Origin: Acidimicrobiia bacterium | GTDB taxonomy: Bacteria > Actinomycetota > Acidimicrobiia > Acidimicrobiales > Bin134 | Assembly: GCA_022825005.1 (NCBI GenBank) | Contig: JAJDYU010000053.1 | Span: forward strand, 1-64,000 | Length of the DNA: 64,000 bases | Direction of reading: 5' to 3' | In this document: in pieces, positions 1 to 7,594 of the stretch | Position numbering within the stretch: the stretch's first letter is position 1 | Layout of the letters: the number at the start of each line of letters is the position of its first letter | Made by a program: the position numbers and the translations under genes | Notes under the pieces: generated by a model | Seen by the model: the letters and a program-made list of their open reading frames with translations, nothing else | What the model was told of the DNA's origin: nothing | The model's database searches: none

Positions 1-41
1 GCTGACCAGCGCAAAGGCATCGGGGCGATCAACAACCTGGG

Positions 42-114
42 AGCGGATGACCGGGCTCGAACCGGCGACCTACACCTTGGCAAGGTGTCGCTCTACCAAC
101 TGAGCTACATCCGC
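42..114 (-). tRNA. tRNA-Gly (anticodon GCC)
   Basis: Read on the minus strand, this folds as a complete 73-nt cloverleaf. The acceptor stem GCGGATG pairs with CATCCGC, the D-arm contains AGCTCAGTTGGTAGAGC, and the T-arm contains GGTTCGAGCC. The anticodon loop TTGCCAA gives anticodon GCC (glycine). The discriminator base is U, as usual for bacterial tRNA-Gly. CCA is not encoded; the next genomic bases are CCC. It is transcribed in the same direction as the DUF4202 gene upstream. Confidence 0.95.
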
Positions 115-124
115 AGGACGGCCC

Positions 125-153
125 AGCATAGCAAGCCGCCGTTGGGATGCTCA
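125..153 (-). promoter_or_regulatory. Possible promoter of tRNA-Gly
   Basis: On the minus strand TATGCT lies 10 nt upstream of the tRNA 5' end and fits a -10 box. At 17-bp spacing the -35 position holds TGAGCA, a poor match to TTGACA. The position suits a short tRNA leader, but the weak -35 keeps this tentative. Confidence 0.3.
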
Positions 154-163
154 CAGCAATAGA

Positions 164-766
164 TCAGCTCCCGGCTGCCGCCAGTAAGGCTGCGGCACGC
201 GGGCTCAACTCCAAGTCTTGGGCCACGCGGCGAGCGGCGGGGCTCATCTTTACCAGGGTCTTGGCCAGCACTTCGGTCATGTGGTCGTCGCCCAGCTTGT
301 CGGCCAACTCATCGAACTGGGTTTCCAGAAAGACAAGACAGAGGGCGTCCTCATGGGTCTGCACCCGGGGGTCGGTGCTCAGTCCCTTTTTGGTCACGAT
401 GGCCGACACGTCGGCGGCAAAATCATCGTCATAGCCAGCCGCGGTGACGATTTCGGCCACTTCGGCCGCATGGCGCTTGCCCTGTGCGGCCCGCCATCGC
501 AAGTAGCCGGCCCGGCCTTCGGGATAGTCGGTGCGGGCAAGCGCCCAGCGGCGCAGGTGATGGGCCCGAGCCGCCACCTGCTGGGCATCGTCGGCATCGG
601 GGTCGAGGCGCTGTACCCACTCGGTCATCATCTCGGCGTGGGCCTGCTCCTTGGGCCGGACCGCGCCGCCCACCACAATGGTGTGGGGATCGTCGGCGTT
701 GGCTGCGTCGACTGCCGCCAACGCGGCGCTGAGCCGTGAACTCGGAGATGTGGTGTCAGTGCCCAC
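164..766 (-). CDS. DUF4202 domain protein
   Basis: A 200-residue soluble protein matching the DUF4202 family as I recognise it. The signature is a His-His-Leu-Arg-Arg-Trp run followed by a conserved DYPEGRAGYLRWR block at residues 67-92. The N-terminus (AALAAVDAANADDP) is also typical. The function of the family is unknown; the paired histidines could bind metal, which is inference. The start codon is GTG with only a weak ribosome-binding site. It is last in a tight minus-strand run after mutM and two small genes, with 9 nt separating it from the 75-residue gene upstream, so it is probably co-transcribed with them. Confidence 0.85.
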   Translation of the reverse strand: MGTDTTSPSSRLSAALAAVDAANADDPHTIVVGGAVRPKEQAHAEMMTEWVQRLDPDADDAQQVAARAHHLRRWALARTDYPEGRAGYLRWRAAQGKRHAAEVAEIVTAAGYDDDFAADVSAIVTKKGLSTDPRVQTHEDALCLVFLETQFDELADKLGDDHMTEVLAKTLVKMSPAARRVAQDLELSPRAAALLAAAGS

Positions 767-775
767 GCTTGCCGT

Positions 776-1003
776 TCAGGAATCGGCGGGAGGGCGCAGG
801 TCCACCCGCAAGACCAGAAAGCCGTCCTCAATGGCACCGGTGGCGTCGCCGATGATGGCGAAGTCCTGGAAGTCTTCCTGGGCCCGTCGGATGAACAGGG
901 TTCGCTCCTCGCCACCCACCGGCGGCAGCGTGCGATTCCTCACTGCCTCGGCCCGCTCCCGGAACCGGGTGATCATCGCCTCCACGTCCAGTTCATCGGC
1001 CAT
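776..1003 (-). CDS. Conserved small hypothetical protein
   Basis: A 75-residue protein of no recognised family, acidic and probably soluble, without membrane segments. It starts with a charged helix-like stretch (DELDVEAMITRFRERAEAVRNR). The ATG start shares its A with the TGA stop of the upstream membrane protein (TGATG), a classic translational-coupling arrangement, so I prefer it to the in-frame TTG one codon earlier. It belongs to the mutM-DUF4202 run. I cannot assign a function. Confidence 0.7.
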   Translation of the reverse strand: MADELDVEAMITRFRERAEAVRNRTLPPVGGEERTLFIRRAQEDFQDFAIIGDATGAIEDGFLVLRVDLRPPADS

Positions 1004-1359
1004 CAACCGAGCGTATCTTGTGGCTCCCGGCTGTCCGGCGGATCTTCATCGGTCCGGCGAGAACTGTCACCGGTCCGCACCCAATAGACGAACGTTCCCA
1101 GCAGGGCGATAACCGCAACCGCTATAAGCAGAGCCATCACAAGTTGGATTTCGTCGTCGGAATCCGATGGCGGCGGTACGGACCCGGTATCGGGCTGTTC
1201 GGACTGGGCCGCGGCATCAGACGGTCCGGAGGACCCGGCAACAGATCCCGCGGCGACCGTCCCCCAAAGGATCGCCAGGAACAACGCCCCAACCAGCAGT
1301 CCCCTTGGTCGCATGGCGTCCAGTCTCGCGCGGGGGATTGCCACCGCAGAGTCGGTCAT
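1003..1359 (-). CDS. Two-pass small membrane protein
   Basis: A 118-residue protein with two hydrophobic segments, about residues 20-40 (a signal anchor or uncleaved signal after MRPRG) and 72-94. They are separated by a Ser/Pro/Asp-rich linker and followed by a charged tail rich in Arg, Asp and Glu. The open frame extends farther upstream inside mutM, but the real start is very likely the ATG whose bases overlap the mutM TGA stop (ATGA). No family recognised. The layout suggests an inner-membrane protein with its acidic loop outside and its charged tail in the cytoplasm; that topology is inferred. Confidence 0.75.
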   Translation of the reverse strand: MTDSAVAIPRARLDAMRPRGLLVGALFLAILWGTVAAGSVAGSSGPSDAAAQSEQPDTGSVPPPSDSDDEIQLVMALLIAVAVIALLGTFVYWVRTGDSSRRTDEDPPDSREPQDTLG

Positions 1360-2153
1360 CGCTGATGAAGAGGACACGAATAGGTGGTGCGCCCGCCGAT
1401 GGTCCGCCGGTCCAGCAGCTCCCCGTCTCGGGGACACGATCCGCCCCGGACTCGGGCCAGGTGGAGATCGCCGGTATGGGAGCCGCCCCTCTCGGCCAGC
1501 TCGGCCACCGTGAGGCGTATGGCCTCGGCCAGCTGCTCCTGCTCGGCGCCGTCTAGCGATCCGGCCTCTCGGGCCGGGTCCAACCCGATGCGCCACAGGA
1601 TCTCGTCCACCAGCAGGTTGCCCAAACCGGCCACCCGGTGCTGGTCGAGCAGTCGGGCCTTCAGCGCGGTGCGGCTCCCCACCAAGGCGGCACCCAACTG
1701 CTCAACAGCCAGGTCGAAGGCATCAGGGCCCAGCTTGGAGTCATCGGGGTTCAGCTCCACACCGCCCAGGCGCCGAGGATCGACCATAACCAAGGTCCCC
1801 TGGTCGTCGAATCCCAGCGCGAACCGGCGCCACTCGGGAAGAACCCGGGCGCTGGAGTACTCCAGCTTCTCGATCACCGCGTGGTCGTCCACCACCAGCC
1901 TCCCGGTCATTCCGAAGCGAAGGCCAAGCACTGCGCGGGCCGAGCCATCGGTATCGCCGAAGTCCAGCATCAGGAGCTTTCCTAGCCGGCGCACTCCGAC
2001 AACCGTTTGGCCCTCCAGGGCCAGGCTTAGCGCGGCGGCATCCGCGCCTCCCTTGATGAACCAGTCGTCGGGGGCGTACACCTCCGACACCGTGCGGCCC
2101 AGCGTCGCCGCGGCGGCTCGGCGGTAGTACTCGACCTCGATGATCTCAGGCAG
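1356..2153 (-). CDS. mutM: Fpg/Nei-family DNA glycosylase, CTG start
   Basis: A base-excision repair glycosylase/AP lyase of the formamidopyrimidine-DNA glycosylase family. Catalysis in this family needs Pro2 and Glu3 directly after the initiator. Those residues appear only if translation starts at CTG 2153, giving PEIIEVEYYRR. The first conventional start, GTG 2090, would delete them. AGAGG lies 9 nt before the CTG, and an in-frame TGA just upstream leaves no ATG, GTG or TTG. Other landmarks are Lys59 in GKLLML, the helix-two-turn-helix block GLGNLLVDEILWRIGLDP (Asn179), and a C-terminal zinc-finger-like hairpin with Cys240, Asp243, Cys260 and His263 instead of four cysteines. The length of 265 residues is normal. 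It sits 21 nt after the trans-sulfuration gene. Fpg versus Nei specificity cannot be settled here. Confidence 0.85.
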   Translation of the reverse strand: MPEIIEVEYYRRAAAATLGRTVSEVYAPDDWFIKGGADAAALSLALEGQTVVGVRRLGKLLMLDFGDTDGSARAVLGLRFGMTGRLVVDDHAVIEKLEYSSARVLPEWRRFALGFDDQGTLVMVDPRRLGGVELNPDDSKLGPDAFDLAVEQLGAALVGSRTALKARLLDQHRVAGLGNLLVDEILWRIGLDPAREAGSLDGAEQEQLAEAIRLTVAELAERGGSHTGDLHLARVRGGSCPRDGELLDRRTIGGRTTYSCPLHQR

Positions 2154-2174
2154 CGGCCCCGACCTCTCGAGGCT

Positions 2175-3428
2175 TCAGGCGAACTCGGCGGTGGCCTTGT
2201 CGGCCGCGTGCACAAGATCGGCCACCACGTCGTCGCCGTGCTCCAAGCCCACCGACACCCGGATGGTGCCCGGCCCGATGCCGGCGGCGGCCAGCTCCTC
2301 AGGCGTCAGCCCGGCGTGGGTGGTGGAGGCCGGATGGGTGACCAGGGTTTCGGGGCCGCCCAGCGACGTGGCGACCTGGGCCAGCTTCACCGCCTCGACG
2401 AACCGCTCCCCCGCCTCGTTGCCTCCGGCGAGGTCGAAGGCCAACAGCCCGCCGAACATGCGCATCTGGCGCTGGGCCAGATCGTGCTGGGGATGGGAGG
2501 CCAGGCCGGGATAGCGCACCGACTCCACTCCAGAATGGTCAAACAGCGCCTCGGCCAGCTGCTGGGCGGTGGCGCTCTGGCGCTCCAGGCGCACGCCCAG
2601 GGTGCGCAGGCCCCGCAGGCCGTTCATGGCGTCGAATGGGGCGGCGTTGGCCCCCTGCAAGACGGCGAACCCCCACAGCGAGGCAATGAGCTCCGCGCTG
2701 CCCGACACCACACCCAATGTGGCGTCGTTGTGCCCCCCGAGGCCCTTGGTGGCCGAGTGCAGGCTCAGATCCACCCCGTAGTCCAATGGCCGGGTGATGC
2801 TCGGCGGGGCGAAGGTGGAGTCCACGGCGGTCAGCGGCCCCTGTATGGCGCCCAGCTCCTCCAGATCGACCAGGTCGAGGCGGGGGTTGGCCGGGCTCTC
2901 GGCGAACACCAGCATGGTGCGGCCCGGTCGCACCGCGGCTTGGAACGCGCCCGGCTCGGTGCCGTCCACCAGGGTCACATCGATTCCGAATCGAGGGCAC
3001 ACCGCCTGTAGCAAGAACTGGGTGCCGGAGTAGAGCTGGCGCTGGGCCACGATGTGGTCGCCCGCCGAGCACAGGCCCAAGATCACGCAGCTCACTGCGC
3101 CCATGCCCGAAGCGAAGGCCCGGGAGGCCTCCGCCCCCTCCAACTCGGCCATGGCCTCCTCGAAGGCGGCCACGGTGGGATTGCCGTTGCGGGTGTAGTA
3201 GTGGCTCTCGGAGGGGTCGAGCGCCATGCGCTGGCCGACCTCCAGCGAGGGGATGCGGAACGTGGTGGTGGGGAAAAGAGCAGGGGCCAACTCGGCGCCG
3301 CCCGAGCGCCGCCCGGCCAGCACGGCCACGGTGTCGGGATGGGCGAAACCCGCCGGGTCGGGAGCGGCCACCGACTCCTGGCTGGCCTCCTCCCAGCTGG
3401 CCTCCTTCCAACCGGCCTCAGTCGACAC
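2175..3428 (-). CDS. Cys/Met-metabolism PLP-dependent enzyme (cystathionine gamma-synthase-like)
   Basis: A 417-residue fold-type I PLP enzyme of the trans-sulfuration family. The Schiff-base lysine lies in SLHSATKGLGGHND (about Lys228), and the substrate/PLP region SHYYTRNGNPT is also present. It probably uses the activated homoserine ester made by the adjacent MetX, either as cystathionine gamma-synthase (MetB) or as O-acylhomoserine sulfhydrylase (MetY/MetZ). The sequence does not let me choose. The start is GTG 3428, preceded by GAAGGTGGGAAGCA. It overlaps the metX stop by 11 nt, so the pair is translationally coupled and shares the upstream SAM-responsive leader. The longer open frame to 3506 lies inside metX and is discarded. 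Confidence 0.88.
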   Translation of the reverse strand: MSTEAGWKEASWEEASQESVAAPDPAGFAHPDTVAVLAGRRSGGAELAPALFPTTTFRIPSLEVGQRMALDPSESHYYTRNGNPTVAAFEEAMAELEGAEASRAFASGMGAVSCVILGLCSAGDHIVAQRQLYSGTQFLLQAVCPRFGIDVTLVDGTEPGAFQAAVRPGRTMLVFAESPANPRLDLVDLEELGAIQGPLTAVDSTFAPPSITRPLDYGVDLSLHSATKGLGGHNDATLGVVSGSAELIASLWGFAVLQGANAAPFDAMNGLRGLRTLGVRLERQSATAQQLAEALFDHSGVESVRYPGLASHPQHDLAQRQMRMFGGLLAFDLAGGNEAGERFVEAVKLAQVATSLGGPETLVTHPASTTHAGLTPEELAAAGIGPGTIRVSVGLEHGDDVVADLVHAADKATAEFA

Positions 3429-4674
3429 TGCTTCCCACCTTCTCCAGAAAGTCCTTGATGGCCTGTCCCACCGCCTCGACCTCGAGCAGGAACCCGTCGT
3501 GGCCATGGGGGCTGTCCACCACGGTGTACACGCACCGCCCTCCGGCGGCGACCACCGCGTCGTGCAGCTCGATCTGCTGGCGGGGCGGATACAGCGCGTC
3601 GCTGGTGATGCTGAGCGACAGCACCGGCGAGGCGATCCGGGAGGCCGCCGCGGCGAAGCCGCCCCGGTCGCGGCCGATGTCGTGGAGGTCCATCACCCGG
3701 TTGAGCACCAGGTAGGTGTTGGCATCGAACCGGCGAACCAGCTTCTCCCCGTGGTAGTCGAGGTATGACTCCACCTGGAACCGGTCCCACAGGCCGTACA
3801 CCGAATGGATGTCGAACAGCTCGCGTCCGAAGCGGTCTTCGAACACCTCGTCGGACCGGTAGGTGATCTGGGCCAGCGACCGGGCGATGGCCAAACCGGC
3901 GTGGGGTCCCTGGCCGGGCGGGTTGTCGTAGTAGTCGCCTCCCAGCCAGTTGGGATCCAGCGCCAAGGCGGTGCGGCCCACCGCCGACCAGCCGATCTGC
4001 TGGGCGCTGGCGGCCATGCAGCCGGCCAGCGAGCACACCGAGCTCACCCGATCGGGGAACATGACCCCCCACTCCAGGGCCTGCATGGCCCCCATGGAGC
4101 CCCCGACCACCGTCAGCCACCGCCGCACGCCCAAGTGGTCGGCCAGCCGGCGCTGGGTGCGCACGATGTCTCGCACCGTAACGGTGGGGAACGACGAGCC
4201 GTAGGGCTCACCGGTGTCGGGGTTGGGCGAGGCCGGGCCGGTGGTGCCCTGGCAGCCGCCGAGCACGTTGGCGCACACCACGTAGAGCTCGTCGGTGTCG
4301 AGGGCCTTGCCCGGGCCGACCATCTCCCCCCACCAGCCGGGGGTGGGGTGGCCGTGGCCGGCGTCGCCCGCGGCATGCGAGTCGCCGGTGAGGGCGTGGC
4401 AGATCAAAACGGCGTTGGAGCCGTCGGGGGCCAGCTCTCCCCAGGTCTCGTAGGCCAGCGTCACCTCTCGCAGCGCCCCGCCGCCCTCCAGCTCAAACGA
4501 GTGGGGACGCTCCAGGGTGTAGAACTGGCGGTTGCCGGGCGGATCGCCGGGCCGCCATGCGCCGGTTACCGGCAAATCGGCGCTGTAGCCCCGGGGATGG
4601 GGCGCAGGGGCGGCGCTCTCGATCAGTTCCGCGGGAGGACGATCCGAGGCGCTGGGCTTTTTGCCTCGTGGCAT
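3418..4674 (-). CDS. metX: Homoserine O-acyltransferase
   Basis: Activates homoserine by O-acylation, the committed step of methionine synthesis. It is an alpha/beta hydrolase-fold enzyme of 418 residues. The nucleophile Ser193 is in GGSMGAMQALEWG. The catalytic Asp is near residue 359 (SITSDALYPP) and the His near 392 (SPHGHDGF). The oxyanion region CHALTGDSHAAGD and the family motif NVLGGCQGTTGP are intact. Acetyl- or succinyl-CoA use cannot be read from the motifs alone. There is an unusually long, polar N-terminal extension of about 45 residues. GGGAGG lies just before the ATG. The gene follows a promoter and a SAM-aptamer-like leader, consistent with repression when methionine is plentiful. 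Confidence 0.95.
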   Translation of the reverse strand: MPRGKKPSASDRPPAELIESAAPAPHPRGYSADLPVTGAWRPGDPPGNRQFYTLERPHSFELEGGGALREVTLAYETWGELAPDGSNAVLICHALTGDSHAAGDAGHGHPTPGWWGEMVGPGKALDTDELYVVCANVLGGCQGTTGPASPNPDTGEPYGSSFPTVTVRDIVRTQRRLADHLGVRRWLTVVGGSMGAMQALEWGVMFPDRVSSVCSLAGCMAASAQQIGWSAVGRTALALDPNWLGGDYYDNPPGQGPHAGLAIARSLAQITYRSDEVFEDRFGRELFDIHSVYGLWDRFQVESYLDYHGEKLVRRFDANTYLVLNRVMDLHDIGRDRGGFAAAASRIASPVLSLSITSDALYPPRQQIELHDAVVAAGGRCVYTVVDSPHGHDGFLLEVEAVGQAIKDFLEKVGSSVD

Positions 4675-4762
4675 GGTCCTCCCTTCGTCTGCTTAGGGGA
4701 GGGCCACTGTTGGCGGAGCGGTCATGCTCGGACACTTGGTTGCCCCCGGCCAGGCCAGAGGC

Positions 4763-4865
4763 CACATCCCCCGCCGAAACGGGTGAGCACCTTGGGTGTC
4801 CCTCCCAGGTTGCTGGACTCCCCTCCCGAACACGCTGTGACAGGCGGCGAGCCGCTCTCGATGTA
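4763..4865 (-). promoter_or_regulatory. SAM-riboswitch-like (S-box type) aptamer ahead of metX
   Basis: On the minus strand the leader keeps several S-box landmarks in order. A P1 helix pairs TACATC with GATGTG. GAGAGCGG follows the 5' strand of P1. Then come AGCAACC, a P3 hairpin (TGGG...CCCA), AGGTGCTCACCC, and a P4-like hairpin around TTTCGG before P1 closes. The canonical GGAGGGA...GGCCC segment of P2 is not clear, so it may be a divergent SAM-I or SAM-IV relative. Methionine-pathway genes directly downstream support the call. The 88 nt between P1 and metX could hold the expression platform. Confidence 0.6.
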
Positions 4866-4872
4866 CCCCACA

Positions 4873-4902
4873 AGGGTAGCGGGGCGCGGTTCCCAGGCTC
4901 AA
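4873..4902 (-). promoter_or_regulatory. Promoter of the metX leader
   Basis: On the minus strand TTGAGC (-35) and TACCCT (-10) are separated by 18 bp. The expected transcription start falls a few bases before the 5' strand of the aptamer P1 helix, exactly where a riboswitch promoter would be. It lies between the helicase stop and the aptamer. Confidence 0.5.
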
Positions 4903-4921
4903 CCTTTTACTGCTTGAGGCC

Positions 4922-6088
4922 TCAAACAGGCTCGGCCACCGGATCCCACCGGTCGAGGGCGTCGAGGCGATCGTCGTTGGAGAACATCTCCACAATGGGC
5001 ACATCCAGCGATAGCCGGCGCTGGAGCCGCTTGACCTCCAGCTCCTCGTTCCACAGCGACAAGGTGACGGCCATGCCCGACTCCCCGGCCCGGGCGGTGC
5101 GCCCCGAGCGGTGGAGGTAGGTCTTGTGGTCGGGCGGCGGGTCGTAGTGGATCACCACGTCTACGTCGTCGATGTGCAGCCCTCTTGCGGCCACGTCGGT
5201 GGCCACCAGGGCCTGGATGTCGCCGGAGGCGAAGCGGGCCAGCGAGCGCTCCCGGGCCTTCTGGCGGAGATCGCCGTGGATGGGCTCGGCCTGGACGTTC
5301 TCGGCTTTGAGCTTGCGGCTGAGGCGGTCGCACCCGTGGCGGGTGGCGGAGAACACCAGCGCGCGCCTGGAGGCCCGGATGATGGCAGCGGCCACCTTGA
5401 CCTTGTCCATCTCGTGGACGGCCACAAACCGGTGCTGCATCTCGTCCACCGTCACCTGTCGGGAGTGGACCTCGTGGCGGACCGGGTTGTGCTGGTAGCG
5501 GCGGACCAGGGCGTCCACCGCCCCGTCGAGGGTGGCGGAGAACAGCATGGTCTGGTGGCGGGCCTCCACGTGGCGAAGGATCCACTCCACCTGGGGCAAG
5601 AACCCCATGTCGGCCATGCGGTCGGCCTCGTCCACCACCACGATCTCCAGCTTGGCCACCGAGACCGCTTTGCGGTCAATCAGGTCGATGAGCCGCCCGG
5701 GGGTGGCCACTATGACGTCGAGTCCGGCCTTGATCTGGCTGATCTGATCTTCGATGGGCGCCCCGCCGTAGACCGGGGCCAGGTCGAGCTTGCGGCACCG
5801 GGCCAGCGGGCGCAGCTCCTTGGCCACCTGCAAGGCCAGCTCCCGGGTGGGTACCAGGATCAGGCCCCGCACCCAGTGGGATTCGGCATGAGAGAGGTTC
5901 TCCACCAGCGGCAGCCCGAAGGCCAGGGTCTTGCCCGAGCCGGTTTTGGCCTTTCCGCACACATCTCGCCCGGCCAGGGCGTCGGGGATGGTGAGGGTTT
6001 GGATGGGGAACGGGGTTTCGATACCCCGCTCGTTGAGCGAGGCCACCAGGTCTGAGGCCACGCCCAAAACGCGGAATTCTTCTGTCAT
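4922..6088 (-). CDS. DEAD-box RNA helicase
   Basis: An ATP-dependent RNA helicase of 388 residues with both RecA-like domains. Motifs in order are Q-motif region FPIQTLTIP, Walker A AKTGSGKT (47-54), PTRELALQ, ATPGRLID, Walker B DEAD (VVVDEADRM), SAT, VATDVAARGLHID and HRSGRTARAG. It ends soon after the core, without the long basic C-terminal tail of DeaD/CsdA proteins, so it resembles RhlE-type enzymes. The likely role is RNA remodelling during ribosome assembly or decay. It stands alone between lgt and the metX leader. The exact subfamily is uncertain. Confidence 0.92.
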   Translation of the reverse strand: MTEEFRVLGVASDLVASLNERGIETPFPIQTLTIPDALAGRDVCGKAKTGSGKTLAFGLPLVENLSHAESHWVRGLILVPTRELALQVAKELRPLARCRKLDLAPVYGGAPIEDQISQIKAGLDVIVATPGRLIDLIDRKAVSVAKLEIVVVDEADRMADMGFLPQVEWILRHVEARHQTMLFSATLDGAVDALVRRYQHNPVRHEVHSRQVTVDEMQHRFVAVHEMDKVKVAAAIIRASRRALVFSATRHGCDRLSRKLKAENVQAEPIHGDLRQKARERSLARFASGDIQALVATDVAARGLHIDDVDVVIHYDPPPDHKTYLHRSGRTARAGESGMAVTLSLWNEELEVKRLQRRLSLDVPIVEMFSNDDRLDALDRWDPVAEPV

Positions 6089-6151
6089 CTGTGATTCGGG
6101 CTGCGAAAGGAAGCGGAATGATCGTCAGCCCGCTTCTTTAGGATACCGGGT

Positions 6152-7024
6152 TCAGGTCTCCAAAGAGATGTTTTCGGGTTCTTCGGGGGCTGCCTCGTCG
6201 GCATCGGGCTCTTCGGGGACAGCTTCATGGGTACCGGAATCGCCGTCGCCTCCCCGATTCCATAGCAGGAAGGCCACCGAGCCGAGGATCAGGGCCACCA
6301 TCACCCAGATGTTGACCCGCACGCCGGCCAGCTCGCTGGCGAAGTCGACCCTGATGAACTCGATCCACAGCCGCCCCAGCGAGTAACCCAGCACGTAGAG
6401 CCCGAACAGGCGCCCCGGCTTCAGCGTGAAACGCTTGCCGGCCCACAGCAGACCTCCCACTAGCGCCAGGTTCCAGATGCACTCGTACAAGAAGGTGGGG
6501 TGGAAGGTCTCGTCGTTCAGATACTGGAATCTGCGGTGTTCGGGATCGATCTCCAGCGCCCACGGCAGATCGGTGGGCCGGCCGTACAGCTCTTGATTGA
6601 ACCAATTCCCCCATCGTCCTATGGCCTGGCCCAAAGGCAGGGCGGGGGCCACCGAGTCGGCTATGTCAGATAGCGGGATGCCCTTTTGGCGGGCGTATAC
6701 CCACATGACCGCAGCCGCGGCGGCCACCGCGCCGGGGATGCCCAAGCCCCCCTCCCAGATCTGCCAGGCCTCGCCCCAGTTGCCCTGGTAGGTCTTCCAG
6801 TCGGTGACCACGTGGTAGATCCGCGAGCCGATGAGCCCGGCGACCACCGCCCACACGGTGACCGAGCTGGCCAGCTCGGGGGAATGGCCCCGCTGGGTGA
6901 ACCGCCGGGCGAACAGCCAGGCCGCAGCCAAGACGCCGAGGGCGATCATCAGGCCGTAGGCCCGCAGCTCCAAAGAGCCGATATCGAGGCTGTCGGAGCC
7001 GGGGCTGGGAATCGCTGCTGGCAT
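6152..7024 (-). CDS. lgt: Prolipoprotein diacylglyceryl transferase
   Basis: Transfers diacylglycerol from phosphatidylglycerol to the lipobox cysteine of prolipoproteins in the cytoplasmic membrane. The Lgt signature GQAIGRWGNWFNQELYG is present, along with several hydrophobic helices and the C-terminal YSLGRLWIEFIR arginine region. The protein has 290 residues from ATG 7024, which follows GGATGGGTG; an open frame 12 codons longer would crowd the divergent promoter region. The last 40 or so residues are acidic (Glu/Pro/Asp), a cytoplasmic tail seen in some actinobacterial Lgt proteins. It is divergent from the SnoaL-like gene. The cytochrome c near 63.6 kb may be a substrate. Confidence 0.93.
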   Translation of the reverse strand: MPAAIPSPGSDSLDIGSLELRAYGLMIALGVLAAAWLFARRFTQRGHSPELASSVTVWAVVAGLIGSRIYHVVTDWKTYQGNWGEAWQIWEGGLGIPGAVAAAAAVMWVYARQKGIPLSDIADSVAPALPLGQAIGRWGNWFNQELYGRPTDLPWALEIDPEHRRFQYLNDETFHPTFLYECIWNLALVGGLLWAGKRFTLKPGRLFGLYVLGYSLGRLWIEFIRVDFASELAGVRVNIWVMVALILGSVAFLLWNRGGDGDSGTHEAVPEEPDADEAAPEEPENISLET

Positions 7025-7098
7025 CACCCATCCACTCTGCCACGCGGCGGGCCCGGCCACTTATCCCAGGCGGCGGGCGATCTGATTAGATTCTCCCC

Positions 7099-7554
7099 AT
7101 GACCGACAGCGCACGCCAGATTGAAAACCTCATGTACACCTACGCCGAGCGGATCGACGGCGGGAACCTTGAGGGGGTGGCCGACCTCTTCGCCCACGGT
7201 CGGATCGTGGCCTCTCCCGAGGCCCCGGTGGAAACGGCGGTGACCGGACGCGACGAGGTGCTGGGGATGTACCAGGGCTCCACCCGCCTCTATCCCTGCG
7301 GAACCCCCCGGACCAAGCACGTCACCACCAACGCCATCATCGAGGTGGACGACGACGCGGGCACCGCGGCGGCCCGCTCCTACTACACCGTCTTCCAGCA
7401 GCTCGACGACTTCCCGCTGCAACCCATCATCACCGGCCGCTACCACGACACCTTCCACCGCATCGACGGCCAGTGGTGGTTCGACCAGCGGACCATGCTG
7501 GTGGACCAGCTCGGCGACCTCAGCCGCCACCTGCTGTTCGAGCTGAAGCTGTGA
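7099..7554 (+). CDS. SnoaL-like / NTF2-fold protein
   Basis: A 151-residue alpha+beta cone (NTF2-like) protein. Its pattern is typical of SnoaL_4-type enzymes or binding proteins: an N-terminal helix with YAERIDGGNLEGVADLF, then GRDEVLGMY, TKHVTTNAIIEVDD, and a terminal strand GRYHDTFHRIDGQWWFDQR. Such folds host ketosteroid-isomerase-like, dehydratase or polyketide-cyclase chemistry; the substrate cannot be assigned. It is first of three plus-strand genes with an SDR and a BKACE enzyme, so a role in degrading or modifying a keto or hydroxy compound is plausible. Confidence 0.85.
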   Translation: MTDSARQIENLMYTYAERIDGGNLEGVADLFAHGRIVASPEAPVETAVTGRDEVLGMYQGSTRLYPCGTPRTKHVTTNAIIEVDDDAGTAAARSYYTVFQQLDDFPLQPIITGRYHDTFHRIDGQWWFDQRTMLVDQLGDLSRHLLFELKL

Positions 7555-7594
7555 GGGCGGCCACGGCTTCGACCATCGGCGAGAGGCGGCACCC

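Noticed and set aside
1-150. Plus-strand frame running through the tRNA-Gly (ADQRKGIGAINNLG...)
   Set aside because: Reading through the antisense strand of a tRNA commonly creates this kind of peptide; no start is visible and the tRNA is certain. The first 41 bases could belong to a neighbouring gene, but too little is present to judge.
4675-4762. Intrinsic terminator within the metX expression platform
   Set aside because: GC-rich inverted segments exist (GGCCTCTGGCC region) but there is no T-run, so transcription termination cannot be claimed; translational control is equally possible.
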